In this document: piece by piece, positions 16,390-25,177 of the stretch
How the letters are laid out: every line of letters starts with the position of its first letter
How positions within the stretch are numbered: the stretch's first letter is position 1
Assembly: GCF_900129295.1 (NCBI RefSeq)
Contig: NZ_FQUU01000009.1
Span: forward strand, 62,001 to 126,000
Direction of reading: 5' to 3'
DNA length: 64,000 bases
From: Flavisolibacter ginsengisoli DSM 18119
GTDB lineage: Bacteria > Bacteroidota > Bacteroidia > Chitinophagales > Chitinophagaceae
Translations under genes and position numbers: made by a program
The notes under the pieces: generated by a model
What the model was told of the DNA's origin: nothing
What the model saw: the letters and a program-made list of their open reading frames with translations, nothing else
Database searches by the model: none

Positions 16390-16526
16390 TGTATAGCTGG
16401 CTATTAAAACATACTTCAAAAAGAATGGCTAACCTGCTCATATTTGCATGGTACCTGTTATTGGTATTGCTGGTACTTTTCTCCTTAAACTTTGAACCAG
16501 GAAGGTTCCGTTATTTGCAGTGGTAA
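16389..16526 (+). CDS. 45-aa single-pass microprotein, DltX-like
   Basis: ATG at 16389 overlaps the MBOAT stop (TAATG). The 45-residue product has a basic N-terminus (Lys7, Lys11, Arg12), one membrane helix (about residues 14-35) and a short C-terminus ending F40-R-Y42-L-Q-W45. Positive charges at the N-terminus predict N-in/C-out, placing Tyr42 on the periplasmic side. DltX of Gram-positive dlt operons is also ~50 aa with one helix and a C-terminal F-x-Y-x-x-F whose Tyr carries the acyl group between DltB and DltD. The size, position after MBOAT and C-terminal pattern all agree. The functional link is inference. Confidence 0.75.
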   Translation: MYSWLLKHTSKRMANLLIFAWYLLLVLLVLFSLNFEPGRFRYLQW

Positions 16527-16552
16527 CAGATAAAAATTGATTATAATTGTTT

Positions 16553-16628
<76 letters not shown>

Positions 16629-16701
16629 TTATAAATTTGCACAAGCAGCAATCATTATTCAGGAACCTTCTAGTAATTGTTTTCAGTTAAAGTTAGCAGT
16701 T

Positions 16702-17661
16702 CTATGGTTTCAATTTCCTGATAAAACTCACTATGCTATTAGTCAATGCTTCTGCTATGGGAAGTAATGCATCATTGTAGGTGGCAATATTAGCATTCCT
16801 GTCACCATACACAATTCTGAAAATATGGTTCATGTTTTGTATCTCCACTAATTGTGCTCTACCATTTGCTTTTTCAAGCGACCTGGCATCTTCCAGTGAT
16901 ACCTGTATATCATTGGTGCCCTGGATGATCAATACAGGGATCGTAAGCTTTTTGATCTCCACAGATGGATCATACTTAAACCAGGAGATTATATAAGGTT
17001 GTACACTAGGCCTGAATAATGAAAACAACATGGGATTGACATTGGAAACTGTCTTACCCGCTACAAGGCTATCAATAATGGGAAATGAGAGATCTTTAAC
17101 AGCCTGTGGTTGTTTGTCCAATTGTTCTTTTAATATTTTATCTGCAGGTCTTCCCGCCCCGGCTATAGATACATAGCCATCTGCATTATTGTTAGCAGCC
17201 ATCATACCAATAAGAGAACCTTCGCTATGACCAATTACAATTAACTTAGAAAACCTCTTATCCTTTCTTAACAAACCGACCCAGCCCTTTGCATCATTTA
17301 CATAATCATCAAACCTGAGATCGGCTTCGGATTTAGCAGCAGCTTTGCTTTCAGCTATTGCTCTTTTATCATACCGCAATGATGCAATCCCACTGTCTGC
17401 CAATGCAATAGCCAACTTATGGAGGCTTTCATTCTTCATCATAGGATTATTACCATTCCGGTCAGTAGGTCCCGAGCCCGCAATGATGAGTGCTACAGGA
17501 ACAGCGCCATTACTTTTTGGCAACGTTAAGGTTCCAAAAATATCGCCTGTTGATGTATGAAGTGTAAGAGGTGATTCCTGGTAGCTACTATCCTGCAATG
17601 GTGCAGCCTTCATAATTGTACAGCACAATACTACAAAACAGCTGAAAATGATATTTTTCAT
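16702..17661 (-). CDS. Secreted alpha/beta hydrolase
   Basis: This 319-aa protein has an N-terminal signal peptide (hydrophobic residues ~2-18, then APLQDS). The nucleophile elbow is GHSEGSLIG, the oxyanion region IAGSGPTDRNG, and a late Asp (IIQGTNDIQV) and His (MNHIFRIV) complete a Ser-Asp-His triad. It resembles periplasmic acyl esterases of the DUF3887/BAAT-like group. It ends at 16702, near tRNA-Lys. Its proximity to the acyl-transfer operon is suggestive of an envelope deacylase, but it is on the opposite strand and may be unrelated. Confidence 0.87.
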   Translation of the reverse strand: MKNIIFSCFVVLCCTIMKAAPLQDSSYQESPLTLHTSTGDIFGTLTLPKSNGAVPVALIIAGSGPTDRNGNNPMMKNESLHKLAIALADSGIASLRYDKRAIAESKAAAKSEADLRFDDYVNDAKGWVGLLRKDKRFSKLIVIGHSEGSLIGMMAANNNADGYVSIAGAGRPADKILKEQLDKQPQAVKDLSFPIIDSLVAGKTVSNVNPMLFSLFRPSVQPYIISWFKYDPSVEIKKLTIPVLIIQGTNDIQVSLEDARSLEKANGRAQLVEIQNMNHIFRIVYGDRNANIATYNDALLPIAEALTNSIVSFIRKLKP

Positions 17662-17714
17662 AACCTCAAAGTAATCAATAAGAAGCTTAAAGAAGATGAG
17701 TGCCCTTAATTAGG

Positions 17715-18353
17715 TTAAATCAGTCCTCTTTTAATTGCTTCTTTTACAAGTCCTGCAGTATTCTTTACATCAAGTTTCTGGTTAATGTTTAACCGGTGGG
17801 TTTCTACGGTACGGAGGCTTATAAAAAGCTTGTCAGCTATTTCCTGGCTGGAGAATCCTTCTGCAATCAATTGAACCAATTCCTTTTCTCTCTTGGTCAA
17901 CGGCACTTCGTAGATAGAACGACGCTGCCCGGTCAGGCTTTCCTGCAACAATATTTTTTTAATGGTCTCATCCATATAATCTTCGCCATTCATTACAGTT
18001 TCAATGGCGGTTAAAATGGTTTGCTTATCTGCATTCTTTAATAAATAACCCTTTGCCCCACTTCGAAAGATCTGCTTTACATAATTACTATCATCAAAGC
18101 TGCTGAAAGCAATAACTTTTGTTTGAGGGTAATGCCTTGTTATTTGTTTGCATAAATCAATGCCATTAGTTTCCGGCATCTGGATATCCATTAGCAACAC
18201 ATCCAGGCAAGATGCTTGCAGGAAATTCAAAAGTTCGTTACCATATTGCGTGGTATATGCCACCTGCAAATGAGGGTAAGTCCCAAGCATTGTTTTCAAT
18301 CCATCAATGACCACAGCATGGTCATCAACTATCCCTAAGCGGATCTGGTTCAT
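17715..18353 (-). CDS. NarL/LuxR-family response regulator
   Basis: The N-terminal receiver domain has Asp10/Asp11 (IVDDHAVV), phospho-acceptor Asp56 (LLMDIQMPETNG) and a conserved Lys (GYLLKNAD). The C-terminal LuxR-type helix-turn-helix reads LTKREKELVQLIAEG, then EIADKLFISLRTVETHR. The start at 18353 lies one base after the kinase stop, so the two genes form a tight pair. A longer frame to 18404 would overlap the kinase by 50 bases and is unlikely. Confidence 0.93.
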   Translation of the reverse strand: MNQIRLGIVDDHAVVIDGLKTMLGTYPHLQVAYTTQYGNELLNFLQASCLDVLLMDIQMPETNGIDLCKQITRHYPQTKVIAFSSFDDSNYVKQIFRSGAKGYLLKNADKQTILTAIETVMNGEDYMDETIKKILLQESLTGQRRSIYEVPLTKREKELVQLIAEGFSSQEIADKLFISLRTVETHRLNINQKLDVKNTAGLVKEAIKRGLI

Positions 18354-18354
18354 A

Positions 18355-20244
18355 TTAGATGGTTCGTATTTTAAGTTCAGCAATTTCAAACTCCAGGTAT
18401 GCACTTACTCCTTTTCCCGGCGCAGACTCGATCTCCATTTTGCCATTGATAGATTCTACCCTGGATCGCAAGCTCTTTAAGCCCATTCCATCCTTTTCCA
18501 GGGAATTAACATTAAATCCCACACCATTATCTTCCAATGTGATGGTTAAAAGATCTGCCTGTTGGCAGACTTGTACAATTGCCTTCTTTGCCTGTGAATG
18601 CTTCAGTATATTATTCAACAATTCCTGTACTATACGATAAACAGTTAATTCAAAACTTTCAATGAATCTATCTATTTTCCCCAACGAATCATATTGAATA
18701 GTAATTGAATTATTACTAATGGATCTACAATACCGATCAAGGGCTTCATCCAATCCATGCATGATCAAAACTTCGGGCATTAAGTTGTGAGAAGTTTTCC
18801 TAATCTCACCTGAGGCAATATCAAGAAGCTCCATTCCACGCCGGAAGCTATCATCCTGATAAATATTTATAGCTTTGACATCCACACTACTGAAATGCAT
18901 TTTAACTGCTGCAAGCAGCCCGGCTACTCCATCATGCAGATCTTTCGCAATGCGACTTCTTTCCTTTTCCTCACCATGCATTAATGCCTGAATCAGTTGT
19001 AATTCTTTCTCTTTTTGAATAGTATCAAGTTTTCTTTTATGAACTTGCCTTTTATACCTGAAGTTGACGAATACAAGCGCTGCTACTAACAAAGCAGCTA
19101 ATGTGGCCCCAATACTATACAAGGTGTATTGCCTTGCCTTTTGTAATTCAAGGTTCTTTCTTGTAATCTGCAATTCCTGTATGGATATTTCCTTTTCTTT
19201 TTGGGCAGTATTGAACTTTACTTCTAATTCCTGTGCTGCCAGTTGTATCTTTTCGCTGCTGATACTGTCCCTATATACCTGTGCCAATCGCATATACTGT
19301 AAAGCACTTTTATAATCCCCTGCTTCATTTTTCAGGAGACTCAGCGTGTCATAGCACCTTTGTAATACAGAGATTAGATGTAATCGTTTAGCCAGGGGAA
19401 GTGCTGCTTTTAGGCTTTGCTCGGCTAATACTGGCAGATGTATTTCCCGGTACAAGAAACCTGAAACCATTAATGACTCAGTCGCAAAGGATTGGTCATT
19501 TGACAGGGTTACATCCCTTTCCAGCAATTTTATGTTTCGAATTGTATTAACACGATTCTGTTTCATGGCATAACAGGCTGCAAGGTTCATATGTATATAT
19601 CCTCTTATCGTCCGGTCATTGATCTTTTCAGCTGCTGGGAGAATGGACTGATGTAGCGCTATAGCCTCGTCTGGTCTTTGTTCCCAACTGTAAGCCATCG
19701 CTTTATTTCCAATGGCCTTTATCAACAATAGTTCATTATGTGCCCTTTTGGCACGCTCAATACCCTTATCCAGGTAATGATACGACTGATCGAATTTTCT
19801 TTTTACTTTATAATAGCTACCAAGTCCCTGGCAAGCCATTGATATCAAACTATCATTCTTTAACTGCTCACCTATAGATAGTGCCTTAAAGAAATAAAAC
19901 AAACAAGAATCACCATTTCCCTGCTTAAAGAAGAGGAGGCCCAATTTTATTGATATATTGCTTTGCCAACCTGGTAATGAATGGACCTGGCTTAACTGGT
20001 ATGCCTCGCTAAATACCAATCTTGCATTGACCAGGTCCGATCTGTGCTGATAATACATGCCGTATTGGAACAGAGCATTTACCAGTGCTTCATTATTTTG
20101 CTCAGCCCTGTATCTTGAAATATTGTTTTTGTAAATACCTTCTTCGGCATTACCAGGATCATTTTTACCAATCTGGCTATAGCAAACATTGCATAAAAGA
20201 GATGGTAAGAAATAAAAAATAAGCAAGAATAAGTAATGCTTCAT
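18355..20244 (-). CDS. TPR-containing sensor histidine kinase (HisKA_3 type)
   Basis: This sensor has a signal peptide (MKHYLFLLIFYFLPSLL), a periplasmic tetratricopeptide-like region of ~300 residues, one membrane helix (near residue 370), and a cytoplasmic kinase. His437 lies in RIAKDLHDGVAGLLAAVKMH, the HisKA_3 phosphorylation motif. The HATPase keeps the N-box (IVQELLNNILKH), G1 (LEDNGVGF) and G2 (DGMGLKSLRSRV). It is the cognate partner of the response regulator one base downstream. The start at 20244 is chosen for the signal peptide; the frame is open to 20283. Confidence 0.9.
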   Translation of the reverse strand: MKHYLFLLIFYFLPSLLCNVCYSQIGKNDPGNAEEGIYKNNISRYRAEQNNEALVNALFQYGMYYQHRSDLVNARLVFSEAYQLSQVHSLPGWQSNISIKLGLLFFKQGNGDSCLFYFFKALSIGEQLKNDSLISMACQGLGSYYKVKRKFDQSYHYLDKGIERAKRAHNELLLIKAIGNKAMAYSWEQRPDEAIALHQSILPAAEKINDRTIRGYIHMNLAACYAMKQNRVNTIRNIKLLERDVTLSNDQSFATESLMVSGFLYREIHLPVLAEQSLKAALPLAKRLHLISVLQRCYDTLSLLKNEAGDYKSALQYMRLAQVYRDSISSEKIQLAAQELEVKFNTAQKEKEISIQELQITRKNLELQKARQYTLYSIGATLAALLVAALVFVNFRYKRQVHKRKLDTIQKEKELQLIQALMHGEEKERSRIAKDLHDGVAGLLAAVKMHFSSVDVKAINIYQDDSFRRGMELLDIASGEIRKTSHNLMPEVLIMHGLDEALDRYCRSISNNSITIQYDSLGKIDRFIESFELTVYRIVQELLNNILKHSQAKKAIVQVCQQADLLTITLEDNGVGFNVNSLEKDGMGLKSLRSRVESINGKMEIESAPGKGVSAYLEFEIAELKIRTI

Positions 20245-20301
20245 CCTGGTTGGTAGCTTGGTATTACAAATGTAGCTTGCCACAGCTTTTTTTCCTATAG
20301 C

Positions 20302-21201
20302 CTAAAGAGTAGTGGCCGCTTTATCAGTCATTTTCAATTCTGAAACATCAAATTCAAGGTAAGCGTTAACACCTTTTTGTAACGAAACTTCTATATCTAT
20401 TTTCCCACTTATAGCAAGGATCCAGGTTTTCAGACGCATCAATTCCCTCTCATCATCCAAATTATTACCGGTCATAAGTCCAACGCCATCATCTTCAATG
20501 GAGACAGAGAGGTAATCTTCCTGCTGTGTTAATTGCACAATTACCTGGGAGGCTTTAGAATGTTTTACTGCATAATTCAGTATTTGTGATACAATACGAA
20601 ATACAGATAGTTCAAAACTACCTTCATACTTGTCAATCTCACCCCAGGAATCATATTCCACCCTGATAGTTTTATTATTGTTGAAGCTTCTGCATAATCT
20701 GCATAGGGCATCATCAAGGCCACCTTGCATTAATGCTTCAGGCACCAGGTTATGAGCAGTTCTGCGAATCTCATGGGCTACCTCATTAAGAAGATGCATC
20801 CCTTGTTGACCTTCTGCTGTATGTCCCAAAAGATCACTTTGTGTTCCGGTACTGAAATGCATTTTTACAGCCGCCAGCATTCCTGCTATGCCATCATGTA
20901 GTTCCTTTGCAATGCGGGTTCGTTCCTTTTGTTCTGCCTGTATCATCACCTGCAGCAATTTGAGTTCCTTCTCTTTCCGCAAGTTGGTGAGCTCTTTAGC
21001 TTGCATTCTTTTATTTAGCCGGTATTGCATAGTAAAAATTACCGCAACCAACGCAACTATCAGTGCCAATAAACCATAATACATATAATAGTTGCTCTTT
21101 AAATTTAAAATAAAAGAATTGGTAATGGCTTGCCAGCAATAGTATTGGCGTTCATAATTATTTTCCTTTAGTCGGCATACATCTGTAATAACTAATGCCA
21201 A
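20302..21201 (-). CDS. Truncated, degenerate paralogue of the neighbouring histidine kinase
   Basis: This 299-aa protein has one membrane helix (residues ~40-60) and HisKA_3/HATPase domains clearly related to the downstream kinase, down to the shared C-terminal AYLEF-x-x-x-ELK. It lacks the TPR sensor region. His102 in RIAKELHDG is kept, but the N-box reads IVSQILNYAVKH: Glu becomes Gln and the Mg-binding Asn becomes Tyr. The G2 box has lost its glycines (ELMRLKTWI). ATP binding is probably lost, so it may be a pseudokinase or a phosphotransfer partner. The N-terminal start is uncertain. Confidence 0.8.
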   Translation of the reverse strand: MALVITDVCRLKENNYERQYYCWQAITNSFILNLKSNYYMYYGLLALIVALVAVIFTMQYRLNKRMQAKELTNLRKEKELKLLQVMIQAEQKERTRIAKELHDGIAGMLAAVKMHFSTGTQSDLLGHTAEGQQGMHLLNEVAHEIRRTAHNLVPEALMQGGLDDALCRLCRSFNNNKTIRVEYDSWGEIDKYEGSFELSVFRIVSQILNYAVKHSKASQVIVQLTQQEDYLSVSIEDDGVGLMTGNNLDDERELMRLKTWILAISGKIDIEVSLQKGVNAYLEFDVSELKMTDKAATTL

Positions 21202-21234
21202 ACAATAATTAATACCGGGCTTTCTGTTTAATAT

Positions 21235-21267
21235 AAGAAGGGTAGTACCAAATGCACTACCCTTCTT
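21235..21267. terminator. hairpin terminator between porin and kinase genes
   Basis: AAGAAGGGTAGT (21235-21246) pairs perfectly with ACTACCCTTCTT (21256-21267), a 12-bp stem with a 9-base loop, just past the stop at 21272. Confidence 0.8.
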
Positions 21268-21271
21268 TAAC

Positions 21272-21823
21272 TTAAAATTTAAAAGTCAAACCCAATTGAA
21301 GCGGAGAGATCCCATAACCTAATTCAGCGTATGCACCTATGTTTGTGCCAAACAGGTATCGTGCCCCGGCATGTAGTTCAAAATCCAGGTCTCCACCAGA
21401 TGAATTATAATTGAAATCACCCTCGCCTGTCGCATCTGTATACTTAAAACTGAAATGCCTGTAAAAAAGCCCAGCTCCACCATAAACATCCAGCTTAGGA
21501 TTACTTACTTTCAATGCTTCATTGAAATGGTAAGAACCCCTTGCTCCAAATAGCAGGTAAGTGTACTTCCAGTCACTCACATACTTCTTCTGGATAAAAC
21601 CTAATCCTAAACCGGCAGTGATGTTTTTAGTGAATCCATGCTCAAAAGAAGCTGTAACAGGAAGGCCCCCTGTACCCGAAAGCCCATAGCTTCCCAGGCC
21701 AATACCTGCATTAAAAAAGTTCACACCTTTAACATCTGTAAATCCGGTTACTTTGGCACCCTGCGCTAACAAACTGCCTTGCATTACAACTGTGATCAGT
21801 AATCCTAATAATAACTTTTTCAT
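21272..21823 (-). CDS. Outer-membrane beta-barrel protein
   Basis: The 183-aa protein has a signal peptide (MKKLLLGLLITVVMQGSLLAQG), then alternating amphipathic strands rich in Gly, Tyr and Phe (GLGLGFIQKKYVS, GARGSYHFNE, YGGAGLFYRHFSF). It ends in a terminal Phe (LQLGLTFKF), as expected for barrel assembly. It resembles small 8-strand porin-like proteins of Bacteroidota. It is isolated, with hairpins on both sides. The function is unknown. Confidence 0.85.
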   Translation of the reverse strand: MKKLLLGLLITVVMQGSLLAQGAKVTGFTDVKGVNFFNAGIGLGSYGLSGTGGLPVTASFEHGFTKNITAGLGLGFIQKKYVSDWKYTYLLFGARGSYHFNEALKVSNPKLDVYGGAGLFYRHFSFKYTDATGEGDFNYNSSGGDLDFELHAGARYLFGTNIGAYAELGYGISPLQLGLTFKF

Positions 21824-21975
21824 TTTCTAATAATTCGTATTTAGTTGGTTAATGATGATGTAAAACTAACATGCCGTTTGTAGGAGTTTCTTTGTACAAC
21901 TACCGGTATTTAAATATCAGTAGTAGTACTTACCCTGCTTGTAAAAACCGTGAAACATTTGACCTTACATAAAAA

Positions 21976-21995
21976 GCCCGCAAATGCGGGCCTTT
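21976..21995. terminator. GC-rich hairpin
   Basis: GCCCGC (21976-21981) pairs with GCGGGC (21986-21991) around AAAT, with A-runs to the left and TTTT to the right. It lies between the OmpA-family and barrel genes and fits a terminator for either direction. Confidence 0.7.
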
Positions 21996-22037
21996 TCTGA
22001 TAAGAGTAACACTGCTAATGATGAACTGTGCATGAGT

Positions 22038-22074
22038 ACACAGCAGGCAATAGCTTAATTATTGCTTGCTGTGT
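22038..22074. terminator. long hairpin just past the OmpA-family gene
   Basis: A 14-bp stem with one G-T pair (22038-22051 with 22061-22074) begins 10 bases after the stop at 22084. It lacks a T-tract, so it may protect the 3' end rather than terminate alone. Confidence 0.6.
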
Positions 22075-22083
22075 CTATCGCAT

Positions 22084-23358
22084 CTATAGTTTAATAAATT
22101 CCACACGCCTGTTTTTTGCCCGTCCTTCTTTAGTCAAATTATCTGCTACAGGTAAAGCTTCTCCCATACCATCACTTTGCATCCTTGATCCTTCCACCTG
22201 GAAATCATGTATGAGTGCTTGCTTCACGGCAGCCGCCCTGCGTTTTGAAAGTTCTTTGTTGGCAACATCCGCTCCTTCATTATCTGTGTGTCCAACGATA
22301 TTCACCTTAACTGTAGGATTTTCATTTAATATGCCGGCAATTTCTCTCAATACTCCCGCAGATTCCGGTTTTAGATGATCAGAACCGCTATCAAATAAAA
22401 TTCCGTTAGTTACCCATTTTCCTTCTGTCAGCAACTTGTGCCGGGCATCTGCTGCACCTTCCGCTACCCGTATATTTGAAATATATACACCAACTTTTTC
22501 TTCATCATAATATGAATTGGCTACTTCAAGGGCCAGGCGGTTATAACTTCCGGTTGCTGGTATAGCCTGTGGTACATCATAGATCTTTTCACCATTGATC
22601 CAAAGCCGTAGCCTCGTTTTTTGTACCCACATGGCAACGTGAAAAGGGGTACCATAATTTGCATCCAGTTTTTTTAAATTCTTTTGACCTGAGTTAAAAT
22701 AATTCTCTCCATTATGATCTGTGGATAGGTTAATAGTAGAATTGCCTCCCTCCGCTGGAGCAATGGTTATTCCGGTATTTGCAAAGGCATTAGGATCGGC
22801 CAGGTATTTGCGTCCATCTTTACCTTGCTCAATAGGCTCCAGCAATTTGAATAGTATGGAGGGATAGACATATCCTTCTTCAGCAAAATTGAGCACCATA
22901 TCAAATTCAACGGTGAAATTGTCTGGAAGCTTTTTGACTTCAGGCGCTATAAAATGCCCGCCCTGGAACATACGCAACCATTTACCAGGCTGGCTTTTAA
23001 TAGTAACTACTTCGCCGCGGTTATTGGTACTCCACAACAAAGGAAACTCACCAACTATATCTTGAGAAAAATCTTCCGTATATACTAACTGTGCACCAGG
23101 TAAGAAGTCATAACGACTATAGCTTTCAAAAGCTGGTGCATCTTTAGCTCCCCGCTGTTTCTCTTCCACTGTTACATTAACATCAGGCGTATCAACAGGG
23201 TTCCTGTTTTTGCCGGCGACATCAATTTCTTTATCCATTCCTTCATTTGTACGCTGCTCCAATCGGTCCTTTACTTTCTGTTTAAACTTGTTTAAAGCTC
23301 CCTGGGAGAATCCCTGGAAGGGAATGGCAATGAGCATGCAAAAAAGGATCTTCTTCAT
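22084..23358 (-). CDS. OmpA-family protein with lectin-like middle domain
   Basis: This 424-aa protein has a signal peptide (MKKILFCMLIAIPFQGFSQG). The middle (residues ~85-300) resembles a concanavalin-type beta-sandwich found in many Bacteroidota OmpA proteins. The C-terminal OmpA/MotB domain (~310-424) binds peptidoglycan: FDSGSDHLKPES at its start, VNIVGHTDNEG, then LSKRRAAAVKQAL. It probably sits in the periplasm, linked to the cell wall. The binding partner of the middle domain is unknown. Confidence 0.88.
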   Translation of the reverse strand: MKKILFCMLIAIPFQGFSQGALNKFKQKVKDRLEQRTNEGMDKEIDVAGKNRNPVDTPDVNVTVEEKQRGAKDAPAFESYSRYDFLPGAQLVYTEDFSQDIVGEFPLLWSTNNRGEVVTIKSQPGKWLRMFQGGHFIAPEVKKLPDNFTVEFDMVLNFAEEGYVYPSILFKLLEPIEQGKDGRKYLADPNAFANTGITIAPAEGGNSTINLSTDHNGENYFNSGQKNLKKLDANYGTPFHVAMWVQKTRLRLWINGEKIYDVPQAIPATGSYNRLALEVANSYYDEEKVGVYISNIRVAEGAADARHKLLTEGKWVTNGILFDSGSDHLKPESAGVLREIAGILNENPTVKVNIVGHTDNEGADVANKELSKRRAAAVKQALIHDFQVEGSRMQSDGMGEALPVADNLTKEGRAKNRRVEFIKL

Positions 23359-23393
23359 ATCGTATGGTTTAGGGTGCTATTTGAGTTTATCGA

Positions 23394-24194
23394 TTATTGC
23401 ATACCGGACAACCATTGTTGGGCATATTGCCTTGCTGCGGTGATGGTTTCTTTTCCGGACCGGAAGCAATACTTCCAGTAGCCGTCTTTAGCCTCCAATG
23501 CCGGGTCAGCAAATACCATCTTGCTACCTCTTTTGACCAGTTTTGCATTGAAATCTATATCCTTAGTAAATTCCAGGAATTGCACCAGCCTTTTATGGAT
23601 CAATTCTTTTACTGTTGGAGGAAATTCTTCTTTCCAGGATTTAATGTCTTCTGCATACATATTCTTTTCCGACTCCTTCAATTCCGTAGCTTCCTGCATA
23701 TAATATTTATGAGCTGGGTCATTGGGGTTCTTTAGGGCTTTGAGTTCTTTATTTAATTCAAGCAGGCTGGCTTCATAAAGTTTCTTCATGTCACCAGTTT
23801 TTGATTTCATATCAGCTTTCGTAGTTTCGATATCAGCCTCGATCTCGCTTATTCTCGATTTCAATTTTTCTTCATTACTGGCTAATCCCTGCGGTTTTGC
23901 CTGTTCCCTTGCCACCTTGTACTTTTCTGCAAATTCATTACCTGAGGTGTAGGCTTTAATATAATCTCCTATTTCCTTTACAGCATCGGCCCGTTTATTT
24001 AACGCTAGCTTCCTGATCACGGTTGAATAGGGAAAGTTTAGCGTACCATCCTGGAAATTGAAGAATATGGTCTCCGTAGCCTCCGCTTTTTCTATTCCCA
24101 GCTGACCAAATATGTCTGTATACTTTTTTATGGTTGTAAAGGCAAAGATGCCTGTCAATAATGAGATTGTAATTACTGCTAACAGCTTTTTCAT
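23394..24194 (-). CDS. Secreted protein with coiled-coil centre, unknown function
   Basis: This 266-aa protein has a signal sequence (MKKLLAVITISLLTGIFAF). A charged helical centre (residues ~105-170, rich in Glu, Lys, Leu) is likely coiled coil. The C-terminal part has conserved-looking motifs PALEAKDGYWKYCFR and AARQYAQQWL. No family is recognised. It is 35 bases upstream of the OmpA gene on the same strand and may be co-transcribed with it. Confidence 0.75.
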   Translation of the reverse strand: MKKLLAVITISLLTGIFAFTTIKKYTDIFGQLGIEKAEATETIFFNFQDGTLNFPYSTVIRKLALNKRADAVKEIGDYIKAYTSGNEFAEKYKVAREQAKPQGLASNEEKLKSRISEIEADIETTKADMKSKTGDMKKLYEASLLELNKELKALKNPNDPAHKYYMQEATELKESEKNMYAEDIKSWKEEFPPTVKELIHKRLVQFLEFTKDIDFNAKLVKRGSKMVFADPALEAKDGYWKYCFRSGKETITAARQYAQQWLSGMQ

Positions 24195-24298
24195 GGCAGC
24201 AAATCTAGCCTGCCCTAAATGCCTGTTTCTAAGTAGAGATACTTAATTTTAAAAATACGTGGGGTTTGAAGGAATTGCGTTTTGCTATGCTTGAATCA

Positions 24299-24676
24299 CT
24301 ATTTAACACCCTTCTTGTTTTTAGCCTTTGCAATATTTTGCGCCACCCTGTATTTCACAATCTTGCTTATCAATTGCAGTGGCATGGGTTGATCGAGTGG
24401 AAACTGCACTGAACCCTTAGCACCTTTATAAGCTGACAATTCTTTTTCAAAAGCCTCAATACCATGTGGTGTAGGATAAAAGCCGATATGATTTTTGAAT
24501 GCAGCAAAATGAACCAGGTTTGCTCCATTAAGTGTAAATGTGGGCATGGCATATTTTATCGTTTCTTCAGCTTCCGGGGCTGCAGTTTTAATGGTTGATC
24601 TTACCTCCTTCAGCAGCTTTTGAATTCCTGGTGGAAAGCCTTTAATATATTCATCAATGCTGCTTGCTCTTTCCAT
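24299..24676 (-). CDS. DUF1801 / YdhG-like protein
   Basis: The protein is 125 aa and soluble. It matches the DUF1801 (YdhG, often labelled iron-chaperone-like) family by PPGIQKLLKEVRSTIKTAAPEAEETIKYAMPTF-type spacing, the AFKNHIGFYPTP block and GSVQFPLDQPMP, ending in a basic tail (KAKNKKG). The molecular role of the family is not settled. It stands alone between hypothetical genes. Confidence 0.85.
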   Translation of the reverse strand: MERASSIDEYIKGFPPGIQKLLKEVRSTIKTAAPEAEETIKYAMPTFTLNGANLVHFAAFKNHIGFYPTPHGIEAFEKELSAYKGAKGSVQFPLDQPMPLQLISKIVKYRVAQNIAKAKNKKGVK

Positions 24677-24736
24677 AATTCTATTACGATTATTGTATTT
24701 AGAAAAAGGATAACACGGTTATAAATTGATACTGCC

Positions 24737-25177
24737 TCATTTTTTATAAATAGCCTTAGTGGTTACAGCTATACGGTTCCATGCATTTATAACCACTATT
24801 TGCATGATCAGTTTGGCTGTTTGCTGCTCACCAAAAATAGCAACCACATGATCATAGGTTTCATCAGTCACACCTTCTTTTGATAACAGCGTCACTTCCT
24901 CCGTTAATTGTAAAGCTGCCCGCTCAGCTTCTGAAAAAAGATGGGACTCTTTCCACACAGCCAAAGCAAATAAACGCCTTTCAGATTCACCCAGCTTTAT
25001 CGCATCCTCTGTATGCATATCAACACAATAGGCACACCCATTTAACTGTGAAGCCCTGGTCTTTATCAATTCTTTCAACAAAGGATCTATGGTGGTTTCC
25101 TTAGTATAATTCTCCAGGGCCATCATAGCCTTATAGGCCCCGGGCTCTTTTTCATACATTGATAATCTTTTATTCAT
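24737..25177 (-). CDS. AhpD-like carboxymuconolactone decarboxylase family protein
   Basis: The 146-aa protein carries the redox motif C-x-x-C followed by His (NGCAYCVDMHTEDA, ~residue 51), diagnostic of AhpD-like alkylhydroperoxidase proteins. EYRERL-type proton-relay residues are represented by ESERRLFALAVWKES. It probably acts as a thiol-disulfide or peroxidase protein. The start overlaps the stop of the upstream PEP-mutase-like gene by 8 bases, so they form an operon. Confidence 0.9.
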   Translation of the reverse strand: MNKRLSMYEKEPGAYKAMMALENYTKETTIDPLLKELIKTRASQLNGCAYCVDMHTEDAIKLGESERRLFALAVWKESHLFSEAERAALQLTEEVTLLSKEGVTDETYDHVVAIFGEQQTAKLIMQIVVINAWNRIAVTTKAIYKK

